Shown piece after piece: positions 1-8,536 of a stretch of 64,000 nt of DNA (position 1 is the stretch's first letter; the number at the start of each line of letters is the position of its first letter). Source of the DNA: Candidatus Thermodiscus eudorianus (GTDB lineage: Archaea > Thermoproteota > Thermoprotei_A > Sulfolobales > Acidilobaceae); NCBI GenBank assembly GCA_015521085.1, contig WAOW01000006.1, positions 124,001-188,000 on the forward strand, in the 5' to 3' direction. The translations under genes and the position numbers were made by a program. Under the pieces are notes generated by a model, which saw only the letters and a program-made list of their open reading frames with translations, was not told the DNA's origin and ran no database searches.

Positions 1-98
1 GCTGAGGCCTTGAAGTAGCCGTTAGAAGCGAATATCTTCATCGCTGCCTCTACGATCCGCTCCTTGACCTCCTCTTTATCCCTCCCCAAGGCCAGCAC
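1..98 (-). CDS. TetR/AcrR-family transcriptional regulator (N-terminus only; cut by window edge)
   Basis: Translating the minus strand from a GTG at 98 gives about 32 residues, including KERIVEAAMKIFASNGYFKA. This is the first helix and turn of a TetR DNA-binding domain (family pattern: ILxAAxxLFxxxGYxxTS). An in-frame TTG at 89 is an alternative start. The rest of the gene lies outside the window. It starts about 30 bases downstream of the frameshifted permease on the same strand, so the two probably share a transcript, and the repeats at 1249-1281 are the natural candidate operator. The TetR assignment rests on one helix, so confidence is moderate. Confidence 0.55.
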   Translation of the reverse strand, partial: MLALGRDKEEVKERIVEAAMKIFASNGYFKAS

Positions 99-127
99 CC
101 CAGCACGCCACGGGTGTATCCAGATAT

Positions 128-1245
128 TTACCGGGCGCTGGTTCCAACGCCGAGCCACCCCTTAACTCTGGGCAGGCTCCAGAGGTATAACACGGCTACC
201 ACAGGCTGGATCGCCGGTATCAACGCGGCTGGGACAGCGGCGGTTGCACTGATCGCCATAACGCTTACTGCAGCCGCTACGCTTTCGTTCTTGGTCAGGG
301 ATATGAATGCCATTGCAGAGTGGTCCTCGTATGATAGGTGTAGTGCTCTAGTCGCTGCGATCAAGGATGCTATTATTGTAGCGTATATCAATGCCTGGAG
401 CCCTATTATTTCCCCGCCAGTGCGGGTTTCGAGACTAGTAGCTGGGCCTTCGCGGAGATTAGAGTTGCTATGAGTGTCAGCATTGCTATTATCGTCCATA
501 TGCTTAGGTATGGCTTTATCCGCTTCCCAAGCCTTCTCTCGATGCATTCGAGTGCATCCTCTATGTGTGAAAGCGCCTCTTCCAGACTCGTATACCCTTT
601 ACTTCTCTTACAGGGCATGTCCTCGCTGGAGTCCCTTAGTATCGCCTTCGCACGGTGCTTGACCAGGTAGTATCTAGCCAGTTGTCCCAGTATGAATGGT
701 GTTAGCAGGGCAATGCCCACCGACTCGCCTAGTAGGCCTAGGGGGATGCTCACAGATAGGGTCTTTGCGTATAGCCCTATGCATGCTGGGACCGCGGCTA
801 GCGCGCCGAATATGCTGATTATGGCTAGTAGTGTAGCAAATTCTATATTCCCCTCGGCGAGTAGGACGTAGGCTATCGATGCACTAGAAGCGGGCACGCT
901 GTTCGCGGCCACGAACCCGATTGATATTGGCTTCGAGGGGAGGAGTCCCGCTAGGATCATGGCCGCGATGGGGCCGACGCCGAATATTATGGCTAGGGCT
1001 ACTAGTGTCTCCAGCTTCTTCCCGGCGAGTTCAGCACCGAATCTCTCTGCTCTTAGCTGGATCATCGACGGGAGTAGCGTTAGTACTGCTAGCGTTATTA
1101 TAATGTCTTTTATTAGTTGTTTATGGGTTTTGATGTAGGGGCCTGCATGGTAGCCTATGGGTAGAGCGGCTATGATTACTATGATGATGTAGGCTAGGAG
1201 GTACTTCCTCAGGTGTTCCGAGAGCCTTAGGGCAGCTCCCTCCAC
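128..1245 (-). pseudogene. BASS/ACR3-superfamily permease, interrupted by a -1 frameshift
   Basis: Reading from a GTG at 1245, the first frame gives a multi-spanning membrane protein of 279 residues that stops at TAA 408-406. Its helices fit the bile-acid/arsenite permease superfamily, for example SVPASSASIAYVLLAEGN followed by a Pro/Cys helix. The missing C-terminal helices continue in another frame, from about 412 down to a stop at 128, with the family-like block FISLTKNESVAAAV. Joining the frames gives about 372 residues, a normal length for ACR3 proteins. The switch point is a run of four G followed by AAA and the stop (minus strand, 415-406). The cause may be a genuine disruption, a sequencing error or programmed frameshifting. 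The substrate (arsenite, bile-acid-like or other organic anion) cannot be read from the sequence. The TetR gene downstream suggests inducible efflux. Confidence 0.62.
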
Positions 1246-1248
1246 TTA

Positions 1249-1295
1249 TTGACCACCAAGTCAATCTAACCAGTCAGTCAATAGTATTTATCCTT
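1249..1295 (-). promoter_or_regulatory. Promoter with TTGAC-repeat operator before the permease
   Basis: On the minus strand, a BRE/TATA-like element (AAGG then ATAAATAC, 1295-1284) predicts transcription starting near 1262. The start region overlaps TTGAC repeats. TTGAC-CACCAA-GTCAA is a perfect inverted repeat at 1249-1264, another GTCAGTCAA lies at 1273-1281, and TTGAC recurs at 1294-1298. Repeats between TATA box and start codon are where an archaeal repressor would block transcription. The TetR-family gene just downstream is the obvious candidate binder (inference). Confidence 0.45.
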
Positions 1296-1351
1296 GACAC
1301 AAGACGACGATAAAGGAACCACAGCGAAGCCGACTTATAGACGGGGAACGA

Positions 1352-2941
1352 CTAGAACCACTCCCTAACCCTGCGAGACACGACAAAAGCACTAAACAAT
1401 GTCAACGACAACAACACCGAAGCACACGCGCTAGCCGGGCCAAGCAACCTACCACCCCCATACAGCTGATAAGTCAAGACACCAAGACTCCACGTAGAAG
1501 GCTCCGTCAACACGAGAACAGCCCCAAACTCGCCCAGACTAGCCGCCACAGCCAGGAGAGCCGCCGACGATAAGCCCGGGCCAGCGACCCTAGCCAGCTG
1601 ATAGAGAAGCCTATACCCCCTCAAGCCAATCGACAACATGTACTCGACCGCCTCCCGGGGTATCCTGGAGAGGCCCGAGTCGACGGCCCTCGAAGCCAGC
1701 GGCAGTGACATCGAGACGTGGGCGAGGCCGATCAACAAAACTATAGTCAACGTGTGCCCTAGGACACTCCTTAATGCGAGGTAGAGAGTGAGGTATAGGG
1801 CGACGCCGACAGTCACCGGAGAGAAGAGTATCGGAGCCAGCCCCGCTAGGCGGCCGAACACTCTATCCCTCTCCACGACCAGGGGTATGGAGAGCGTGAC
1901 GGCTCCAGCCATGGCTATGACGGCGTATAGGAGGCTGTTGAGAAGGGCCCTGGAGAAGCTTGCCCCCGGCGGGACTGGCAGGGGACCGGCTACGAGGCGC
2001 CTGTAGTTCTCCAGGGTTAGGTGGCCGTGGATTGTTAGAGATTCCAGGAACACTCCGAGGAGGGGGAGGTACAGGTATCCCAGTAGGAGGATAGAGTAGG
2101 CCTCCAAGGCCAGGGAGGCGGGGTCCCTCCTGGGCCTACGGATCCTCTCGCCCAGCTCGCCCCTGGGAGTCCTCGCCTGGACCCGTAGTAGTATGAGGGC
2201 CGTCACCGCTAGGAGGGATGCCTGGAGTAGTGCTAGTAGGGCTGAGAGGGATCGGTAGGCGGGGAATCCCTTGAATATCGTGTAGATCCAGGCCTCCAGA
2301 GTGTAGTACTTGTACGCGGCGCCCTCTACCATGAGCGGGGCCGCCAGCCCCGTGAAGCTGTATATGAATGTGAGTAGCCACGCGGAGAGTATGCCTGGCA
2401 TCGAGGCGGGGAGTATCAGGTGGCGCCACAGCCTGTACCCCCTTATCCCCGCTGTCTCGACATAGTCGTAGACTTCTGCCGGTATGCCGGCCAGGCTGGA
2501 GTATACTAGTACGGCGGCTAGCGGTATGTTGAACCATGAGTGTATTATTATGATCCCGTGGGGTGCCCGGGCGAGCCACTCCGGCGTATGGGGTAGCTGG
2601 GCGAGCCACCTGAAGCCTAGTACCACCGCGACCGATGGAGCCATGAATACTGGGAGCCCGAGCACGCGGTATAGCCGGGCTATCCTCGACCCGTAGTATC
2701 CGCTGGCGACGCCGACGGGGGCTCCTACAGCTACTGCTATGGTGGCGGAGGCAGTCGCCTGCATTATAGTCCATTCGAGTATCCATGGCAGGTTGAGCTG
2801 GCCGAGCAGGCCTAGGCTTGACCGGGGGAGGAGGTATAGGAGGAGTATTGGGGGTAGGGTGAAGGCTAGCAGCGTCGCTAGGGCTAGTGCCTTCACGGGC
2901 CAGGGTAGTAGCTTGCCGGCTAGCCTCCAGGCCTTTGCCAA
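1352..2941 (-). CDS. ABC importer permease with two fused transmembrane domains (ThiP-like)
   Basis: This 529-residue membrane protein contains two binding-protein-dependent permease domains in tandem. Each has a cytoplasmic EAA-type loop that docks on the ATPase: near residues 161-185 (VETAGIRGYRLWRHLILP) and near 433-460 (SIGLRGYRLLYQL). Fused permeases of this length are typical of ThiP (thiamine) and FbpB (ferric iron) importers. The gene follows a ThiB-like binding protein by 26 bases, and the matching ATPase is encoded at 6176-7195, across the aldehyde oxidoreductase gene. ATG start at 2941. Thiamine or a related compound is the best substrate guess because of the binding protein; the permease alone would not decide it. 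Confidence 0.8.
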   Translation of the reverse strand: MAKAWRLAGKLLPWPVKALALATLLAFTLPPILLLYLLPRSSLGLLGQLNLPWILEWTIMQATASATIAVAVGAPVGVASGYYGSRIARLYRVLGLPVFMAPSVAVVLGFRWLAQLPHTPEWLARAPHGIIIIHSWFNIPLAAVLVYSSLAGIPAEVYDYVETAGIRGYRLWRHLILPASMPGILSAWLLTFIYSFTGLAAPLMVEGAAYKYYTLEAWIYTIFKGFPAYRSLSALLALLQASLLAVTALILLRVQARTPRGELGERIRRPRRDPASLALEAYSILLLGYLYLPLLGVFLESLTIHGHLTLENYRRLVAGPLPVPPGASFSRALLNSLLYAVIAMAGAVTLSIPLVVERDRVFGRLAGLAPILFSPVTVGVALYLTLYLALRSVLGHTLTIVLLIGLAHVSMSLPLASRAVDSGLSRIPREAVEYMLSIGLRGYRLLYQLARVAGPGLSSAALLAVAASLGEFGAVLVLTEPSTWSLGVLTYQLYGGGRLLGPASACASVLLSLTLFSAFVVSRRVREWF

Positions 2942-2967
2942 GTCTTATGCATCCGGTCTTGTATTGG

Positions 2968-4095
2968 TTAGCCTTGGCCCATTAATTGTGTCCACTGGAG
3001 GAGCCACTTCTCGTAGTTGGCCTGTATCTCGTCGGGCGTTAGTAGGTTGTTCGCTATCACGTCCACATCGTCTAGGGTTAGGGCGTACTTGTAGTAGTCT
3101 GGCAGTGGCGCCTGGCTGTTGGCTGGAAGCATCCACTGGTTGCTTGGGAATAGCGACTGTATGTCCCGTGAGAGGAGCCAGTCCACGAACTCCTTAGCAA
3201 GCTCTGTCCCGGGCTGGCCCTTGACTACCAGCGCCCCCTCGACCTGCAGCCACGCCGTGGATTCTCCCTCGTGGTAGATTAGGGCGGCGTGTATCGTAGG
3301 CTCTCCCTTGTTGTACCACGCGCTGTAGGCGGGGTCTGTGCCGTAGCTCACTACTATCCCCCTAGTCCCGCCTTCTCTGAGGAACTCGTCGTAGGCGTCG
3401 CCCCAGCTGGGGGCCACGTAGACGTAGTCCCTCACGCTATTCCACCAGTCCCGCCAGTCCGCTCCCATTAGCTTCTCCGAGACCGCTATCTCCCAGTAGA
3501 GGAATGAGAGGCCTGGACTGCTCTTCGTCGGGTCCTCAACTATCAGCTTGCTAGCGATCTCTGGCTTGGCCAGGTCTTCTAGCGTCGGCCCCTTCTCTAG
3601 GATTTGCAGTGTCTCGTCGTCGAGCTTGGAGGGGTCGTAGACGAGTGTTATCAGCCCGTAGTCTATTGGCGTCACGCAGTGGCTGGGGTCTAGGACGTTG
3701 GCTATGTCCTTGGGCACCGTTTCCTCTGCTACTGGGCTGTAGTAGCACTCAATTATCCCAGCCTTCTTGGCCTCGTAGACGAGGAGGTTGTCGACTCCTA
3801 TTACGAGGTCTGCTGTTCTAACACCCCTCTGGTACTCGTCTATAACTGCGAGGAGCGCTGTCCTGGCGTCGTCGAAGGTCCTGACAGTCACCTTGACGCC
3901 GTGCTTCTCCCCGAAGGAGTCGAAGACCTGCTTCCAGACCTGCTCCGGGTTCTCGCCCCATGCCAGGAAGTCGCTGTAGGTGTATATCACTAGCTCGCGT
4001 GGCTTTGTCTTGGCCGTCATCGTGTAGTAGGCGAGGCCTCCTATGACGATTGCGACTATGATTAGGCCGAGTATGGCTGCGAGGGTCCTGGACAC
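2968..4095 (-). CDS. Thiamine-type ABC transporter substrate-binding protein (ThiB/TbpA family)
   Basis: A 375-residue extracytoplasmic solute-binding protein with one hydrophobic N-terminal anchor (about residues 4-27). The body shows the TbpA/ThiB layout: LVIYTYSDFLAWG at the start of the mature domain, ADLVIGVDNLLVYEA, IDYGLITLVYD, LIVEDPTKSSPGLSFLYW, and late Trp/Tyr-rich segments. These correspond to family blocks that line the thiamine pocket. It starts at GTG 4095 with GGTGG just upstream and precedes the fused permease. A TATA-like element lies at 4134-4141 and a perfect palindrome at 4158-4172. No TPP riboswitch consensus was seen upstream. Binding of thiamine, its phosphates or a pyrimidine is the family expectation, not proven. 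Confidence 0.78.
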   Translation of the reverse strand: MSRTLAAILGLIIVAIVIGGLAYYTMTAKTKPRELVIYTYSDFLAWGENPEQVWKQVFDSFGEKHGVKVTVRTFDDARTALLAVIDEYQRGVRTADLVIGVDNLLVYEAKKAGIIECYYSPVAEETVPKDIANVLDPSHCVTPIDYGLITLVYDPSKLDDETLQILEKGPTLEDLAKPEIASKLIVEDPTKSSPGLSFLYWEIAVSEKLMGADWRDWWNSVRDYVYVAPSWGDAYDEFLREGGTRGIVVSYGTDPAYSAWYNKGEPTIHAALIYHEGESTAWLQVEGALVVKGQPGTELAKEFVDWLLSRDIQSLFPSNQWMLPANSQAPLPDYYKYALTLDDVDVIANNLLTPDEIQANYEKWLLQWTQLMGQG

Positions 4096-4133
4096 GGTCT
4101 TCCACCGTTGGGTTTGGAGGGACCCCCTCTGGG

Positions 4134-4141
4134 GCTTAAAT
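4134..4141 (-). promoter_or_regulatory. Predicted TATA box for the ThiB-like operon
   Basis: The minus strand reads ATTTAAGC about 40 bases before the GTG at 4095, placing the predicted start near 4112. The divergently oriented ATPase gene has a very similar element (GATTTAAG at 6138-6145), consistent with joint expression of a split importer. Confidence 0.4.
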
Positions 4142-4157
4142 GGGATATCTATACTAT

Positions 4158-4172
4158 GATAACCTAGTTATC
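4158..4172. repeat. Perfect 15-bp palindrome GATAAC-CTA-GTTATC
   Basis: GATAAC and GTTATC flank a CTA spacer. The element sits between the oxidoreductase stop at 4179 and the TATA box of the binding-protein gene. It is too short and too lacking in a T-run to look like a terminator. An operator for a dimeric regulator acting upstream of the TATA box is the simplest reading. Confidence 0.5.
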
Positions 4173-4178
4173 GGGATT

Positions 4179-6053
4179 CTAGCCGGACACCACGCTACGC
4201 GCCAACCCCAGCAAGACCCCGGGCACTACGCCAGCCAAATCAAGGCGTACTAGAGTACTAGCCAGAGGGACCCCGTCCGGAGACCAGCCCCTGGCGGCAT
4301 AATACTCCCGCCTAAGCACCTCCATAACCCTCCTATCAACGGCCTCGCCGCTACTCGGCCCATCCGATATAGGCTCCCTATAATAACGGGGAGGCAGCTC
4401 GTCGTGGACCTCTGGCTCTAGCCCGAGCCAGAGGTTGACCAGCCTCTCCAACGTAACAGTCCTCTCGCCTGAGAGGAGCAAGTCGCCCGGAGTATAGGAG
4501 TACCCTGTTAGAGCCGAGATTAGACCAGCCGTGTTCTCGGGGTATATAGTCCCCCTGGAGAACTTACATATGCCCGTGTTATCGTAGAACGCCATCAAGT
4601 CTTCCCCGTCCTTGACAAGCTGCGCTTTACCCTCATAGACTAGCCTGTCAACGCTGGAGTACCTCCAGAGCCTCCCATACAGCTCGAAGGCATAGGCCCC
4701 GCTAGTCAAGTGGTCGGCGCCCCTGCTCGAAACCATGTATCCCAGGGCCATGCCCTTCAACCCCCTAGCATCATAGGCCGGGGGCTCAAGGCCCTTCACA
4801 TCGACTAGCAGGTCATGGCCCGCTCCAAGCCTGTCAGCGGCCCTACGGGACCCGTCGGCAAGCAGGGCTCCAAGCCTGCCCCTCCTATAAGCCATGTCCT
4901 CGACCAGCCTCGCCACCTCCTCCGCATCACCCCACGCCAGGGCCCCATCCAGGTACCCCTTCTCGCCGGCATGCATCGCCCAGGCGATAGTGGCGCCGAG
5001 GCTTATGGTGTCGAATCCGAGCTCGTCAGCTAAATGGTTGAGGTAGGCCACGTCCCTGATGTTGCAGATCCCTATATCGGAGCCCAGCGCGTAGACGGTC
5101 TCGTACTCGGGGCCGTCCACGCTGGGCGAATCCCCGACCCTTATCACCTGTGTACAGGGCCTTCCGCAGCCGATGCAGGGATTGCGGCCAACCCTGTATC
5201 TAGGGGCGAACCGTGATAGCTCCTCGTGAGCTCTCTCGGGGTCTGGGCACCAGGATAGCGTGCTCCTCTTCCAGTTGAGCGATGGCAGGACGCCGTAGGC
5301 CTTGTTTGTATAGTCTAGCATAAGCGGCGTGCCATACTCCACTAGCGCCTTGGAGGCTCTGGCTTCGTGGGTAGCCTTGTTGAGCCTCCCCGCCTCCTCC
5401 AACACCCTGGACCTGTCGGCCGCCTTTGGCGGGGTGTTGCCTTTCACTAGTATCGCCTTGAGCTTCTTAGAGCCCATGACTGCTCCGAGCCCCGTCCTGC
5501 CAGCCTGCCTGCCGCCAGCGTCTATCATGGAGATGGCCGATAGGTTCTCGCCGGCAGGGCCTATGATGGCGTCGGCGTAGCCAGGGTGTCTCTCCTTTAG
5601 AGCCCCCCTAGCCTCTCCTATCCTCTTACCCCATAGGCTCCCAGCCTCCTCTATCCTCACGCCATCATTATCAACGACTAGGATTCCGGGGTCGTCGAGG
5701 GCTCCCTTGACGACTATAAGGTCGTAGCCAGTCCTCCTGATCTCCCACCCTATCCTGCCCCCCGCCATAGATCTGCCGAGTAGGCCTGTTAGTGGGCTCC
5801 TCGCGACGAACGCTGTTTTACTGGCTGTCGAGAGCCCGCTCCCAACCAGGGCCCCGGGAGATATAACTAGCGGGTTGTCGGGGGATAGGGGCTCGGGAGG
5901 GGTCTTGCCTGCGTGGAGGCTCCAGACTAGCACTCCGAGGCCCCTTCCACCCAGCAGTAGCCTGTAGGCTTCCCAGGGTATCTCGAAACCGGTATACTCT
6001 GCGTTATCCCCCTTCAGCTCCACTAGGAGGCCCTTGCCCCAGAACCAGTGCAT
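4179..6053 (-). CDS. Tungsten-dependent aldehyde:ferredoxin oxidoreductase (AOR family)
   Basis: This 624-residue protein would oxidise aldehydes to carboxylates using a tungsten-bispyranopterin centre and a [4Fe-4S] cluster, passing electrons to ferredoxin. The cluster ligands are visible as CIGCGRPC (Cys293, Cys296, Cys300) plus Cys496 in DNTGICKF. The active-site region carries PEYE (Glu316/318) and RGADH (His448), at positions matching the catalytic Glu and His of Pyrococcus AOR. The N-terminal GGRGLG, ISPGALVGSG and GRSMAGGRIG blocks are family landmarks. Length is normal for AOR (about 600-625). The ATG start at 6053 is clear. It lies between the binding-protein gene and the ATPase gene of one ABC importer, which is unusual. 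Which AOR subfamily (AOR, FOR, GAPOR or other) cannot be settled here. Confidence 0.88.
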   Translation of the reverse strand: MHWFWGKGLLVELKGDNAEYTGFEIPWEAYRLLLGGRGLGVLVWSLHAGKTPPEPLSPDNPLVISPGALVGSGLSTASKTAFVARSPLTGLLGRSMAGGRIGWEIRRTGYDLIVVKGALDDPGILVVDNDGVRIEEAGSLWGKRIGEARGALKERHPGYADAIIGPAGENLSAISMIDAGGRQAGRTGLGAVMGSKKLKAILVKGNTPPKAADRSRVLEEAGRLNKATHEARASKALVEYGTPLMLDYTNKAYGVLPSLNWKRSTLSWCPDPERAHEELSRFAPRYRVGRNPCIGCGRPCTQVIRVGDSPSVDGPEYETVYALGSDIGICNIRDVAYLNHLADELGFDTISLGATIAWAMHAGEKGYLDGALAWGDAEEVARLVEDMAYRRGRLGALLADGSRRAADRLGAGHDLLVDVKGLEPPAYDARGLKGMALGYMVSSRGADHLTSGAYAFELYGRLWRYSSVDRLVYEGKAQLVKDGEDLMAFYDNTGICKFSRGTIYPENTAGLISALTGYSYTPGDLLLSGERTVTLERLVNLWLGLEPEVHDELPPRYYREPISDGPSSGEAVDRRVMEVLRREYYAARGWSPDGVPLASTLVRLDLAGVVPGVLLGLARSVVSG

Positions 6054-6137
6054 CCCGGACCAGCCCCCAAGACACCGTGTGTGCCGGGGACGTTAATGTA
6101 GTGATGGGAGGGTCCCTCTGCTACGGTCTGTAGTCTG

Positions 6138-6145
6138 GATTTAAG
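6138..6145 (+). promoter_or_regulatory. Predicted TATA box for the ABC ATPase gene
   Basis: GATTTAAG lies about 38 bases before the TTG at 6176 and predicts transcription from near 6167. A complete GAGGGTCCCTC palindrome lies just upstream at 6108-6118. Confidence 0.38.
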
Positions 6146-6175
6146 GGGGCGCCGGGGCCACAGGATAGGGATCGG

Positions 6176-7195
6176 TTGAAGGTTGTGAAGGACTCTAGGG
6201 GTCCGCTGGTCGAGGCCAGGGGCATATGGAAGAGATACGAAGGAGTAGTAGCCCTGAGGGATGTGAGCCTAAGGGCAGCGCCGGGCGAGGTCACTGTTAT
6301 AGCGGGGCCGAGTGGTAGTGGCAAGTCAACCCTCCTCAGGATTCTGGCCGGGTTAGAGGACCCCGATAGTGGAGATGTTTTATTCAACGGTGTGAGCGTC
6401 GCGAGGGACCCTCCCTGGGCTAGGAACACGGTGATGCTGAGCCAGAGGCCCATACTACTACCCCACCTGACGGTCAGGGAGAACCTGGTGCTAGCAGCCG
6501 AGGCACGGGGGGCTCCGAGGGGCGAAGCCAGGGAGCTGGCCGAGGAGGTGGCTAGACGGCTTGGCATAACGGGCTTGCTCGACAGGAAGCCTGGCACCCT
6601 GAGCGGGGGCCAGTTGCAGAGGGCTAGCCTAGCGACGGTGCTGGCGGCCAGGCCCAGGGTGTTATTGTTGGACGAGCCATTCGCCCACTTGGACTTGCCT
6701 CTTAGGGAGTCTTTTAGGAGGCTTGTACGCGGGCTCGCGCATAGCGAATCCATCACAGTCATACAGGTGACCCATGACCAGGATGAGGCCCTGGAGGTGG
6801 CTGATTCGCTTGCCATACTCGTGAATGGCAGGGTTCTTGAGGAGAGGGACCCTCAATCCACCTACTACGACCCAGGGAGTATTGAGACCGCCGTGTTCCT
6901 GGGGCATAATGTAGCGTGCAGTCCCCCCCTATCGCCCCGCAAGGGGGTCCCAGTAACGTTTCCCCCGGAGGCTGTGAGCCTAGGCGAGGGACCCCTCGAT
7001 GGCGTCGTGACTTATGTGGCGGCCAGGAAACACCACACCCTCGTGTATATAGACTTGGATGGAGTTGAGGTAAAGGCTGTCCTCGCCGGGGTGAGGGGTG
7101 TCAGAGTGGGGGCTAGGGTCAAGTTCGCTGTGGATCGCGGCATGGTTAAGGAGTGGCCTGGCGTGTCCGAGTGTGGGGTCAGCCTCTACGAGTAA
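6176..7195 (+). CDS. ABC importer ATPase with C-terminal TOBE-like domain
   Basis: A 339-residue ATPase. Counting from TTG 6176, Walker A is GPSGSGKST (44-52), the signature is LSGGQ (142-146), Walker B is RVLLLDEP (161-168) and the H-loop His is 200 (QVTHDQDEA). A C-terminal extension (about 235-335) resembles the TOBE regulatory domain of the MalK/PotA/FbpC class. It would power the two-domain permease at 1352-2941, since no other permease of this type is nearby. The gene is divergent from the oxidoreductase. GTG 6185 is an alternative start. Substrate as for the ThiB-like protein: thiamine-type, inferred. Confidence 0.82.
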   Translation: MKVVKDSRGPLVEARGIWKRYEGVVALRDVSLRAAPGEVTVIAGPSGSGKSTLLRILAGLEDPDSGDVLFNGVSVARDPPWARNTVMLSQRPILLPHLTVRENLVLAAEARGAPRGEARELAEEVARRLGITGLLDRKPGTLSGGQLQRASLATVLAARPRVLLLDEPFAHLDLPLRESFRRLVRGLAHSESITVIQVTHDQDEALEVADSLAILVNGRVLEERDPQSTYYDPGSIETAVFLGHNVACSPPLSPRKGVPVTFPPEAVSLGEGPLDGVVTYVAARKHHTLVYIDLDGVEVKAVLAGVRGVRVGARVKFAVDRGMVKEWPGVSECGVSLYE

Positions 7196-7234
7196 GTGCC
7201 CGGGCCCATGGGCTTTTGAGAGGGCCACGGGTGT

Positions 7235-8536
7235 TTAGGTGGATAGGAGGCTCCTTCTACGCCTCTCGGCCATGTACCTGGAGATCCTCTTGAGGAGTGG
7301 GTGGCCTACTATCATGGTCTCCGGGCTTAGTAGCCTGGCCGCTATCAGGGTCCAGGCTATGCCGTGGATGACTAGTCCGATGCCCGATAGCGCTATTATG
7401 GTCTGCTTCCCCGTTATCCCTGCTGACACGAACATGGCTAGTAGGGCGTATGGGTCTATCGAGATGGCGGCTTTGAGTGTTGCTGGGAGTTGTGTGAGGT
7501 CGAGGCCCATGAACATGGGGAAGAGGGGTATGGCTAGGATGAAGCTTATGTAGCTGGCCGCCATCTGGCTGCTCCTCACGTCTCCGGCCTGTGAGCCGAT
7601 TATGAAGCCGATCACTATGTTGGTGTAGAGTGTGAGGGCGAGGCCGAGCGCGAGGAGGCCCAGGACGTAGCCCGGTAACACTATGCTAGTAGGCGCCTCT
7701 CCCCCTCCAGCGGCGGCCACGTTCATGACCATCCTCATGTAGATGTATAGGCCGAGCATGTAACTGATAACGCCTCCAATAGCTAGGACCGTGACAGCTA
7801 TGAGCTTGCCCAGGAGTAGGGAGCGCCTCGATACGGGTAGCGTGAACAGCTTCTCAAGGGTCTTAGCCTCCTTCTCCAAGCCAAAGCTTATAGCGGCCAC
7901 CTGAGTTGACGCGATCGCCGTCATGAGCACCGCCAGGGGGAGCGCGATGCTGACCCCCATCACGAGCCCCATCAATTGCTGCGGCGAAACCGTTTCCCCC
8001 TTATAGTAGAATTGCGTGTTGAAGCGTACGGGGCTAGATAGGAACTCCGGGGTTATGCCGGGCATGTACCTCTTCAGGTTCTCAGCCACGATAGACTTCA
8101 CTATAGAATCCACTATACCCGTTATCTGGTCCGGCTTGCTGAGCTCAGCGTAGCTCAGAGTCCGGGGCTTGTAGATGAGGCTGACACTAGCCTGTACCCC
8201 CTTCAACAGGTCCTCGTCGAATCCAGGCGGTATCACTAGGACCGCGTCATACCCCTTCCCAAGCAGGGTCTCCGGGTCTACGGTCGTGTATATGGGGGAG
8301 CCGAGGGCTTCCGCTAGGGCCCTTGTTATGTTTCCGGGCTTCCAGGTGTCGCTCGTAAGGACCGCTATCCTGGGCTTGTAAGCGGCCTGCTGGCTTACCT
8401 GGGAGAACGAGGCCGAGGCTACGCCTCCCATCACAGCATACATGAGCAGGGGGCCTAGGAGGAGGCCGAATAAGACTATCCTCTCCCTTAACAGCTCCCT
8501 GATCTCCTTCCTTACAAGCACCCAGACCTTGCTCAT
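7235..8536 (-). CDS. ABC-2 type exporter permease (NatB-like)
   Basis: A 433-residue membrane protein with one N-terminal helix (about 22-45), a long extracytoplasmic domain (about 46-190), then five to six helices. The segment after the second helix has the ABC-2 signature ISFGLEKEAKTLEKLFTLPV followed by SRRSLLLGK, where cytoplasmic contacts to the ATPase are made. The architecture matches NatB/YhaP exporters. Its ATG overlaps the stop of the ATPase gene by four bases, so the two are translationally coupled and form one exporter. The substrate is unknown. The gene ends 39 bases from the convergent ATPase gene of the importer. Confidence 0.8.
   Translation of the reverse strand: MSKVWVLVRKEIRELLRERIVLFGLLLGPLLMYAVMGGVASASFSQVSQQAAYKPRIAVLTSDTWKPGNITRALAEALGSPIYTTVDPETLLGKGYDAVLVIPPGFDEDLLKGVQASVSLIYKPRTLSYAELSKPDQITGIVDSIVKSIVAENLKRYMPGITPEFLSSPVRFNTQFYYKGETVSPQQLMGLVMGVSIALPLAVLMTAIASTQVAAISFGLEKEAKTLEKLFTLPVSRRSLLLGKLIAVTVLAIGGVISYMLGLYIYMRMVMNVAAAGGGEAPTSIVLPGYVLGLLALGLALTLYTNIVIGFIIGSQAGDVRSSQMAASYISFILAIPLFPMFMGLDLTQLPATLKAAISIDPYALLAMFVSAGITGKQTIIALSGIGLVIHGIAWTLIAARLLSPETMIVGHPLLKRISRYMAERRRRSLLST

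Noticed and set aside
2136-2786. 216-residue minus-strand frame inside the fused permease
   Set aside because: Arg/Pro/His-rich out-of-frame translation overlapping two clear permease domains.
2942-4178. TPP riboswitch before the thiamine-type transporter
   Set aside because: The leader is too short and no conserved THI-box sequence is visible; the palindrome at 4158-4172 lies upstream of the TATA box and so is DNA-level.
6121-6816. 231-residue minus-strand frame inside the ABC ATPase
   Set aside because: It is Ser/Leu/Pro-rich shadow coding opposite intact Walker and signature motifs; no family features.
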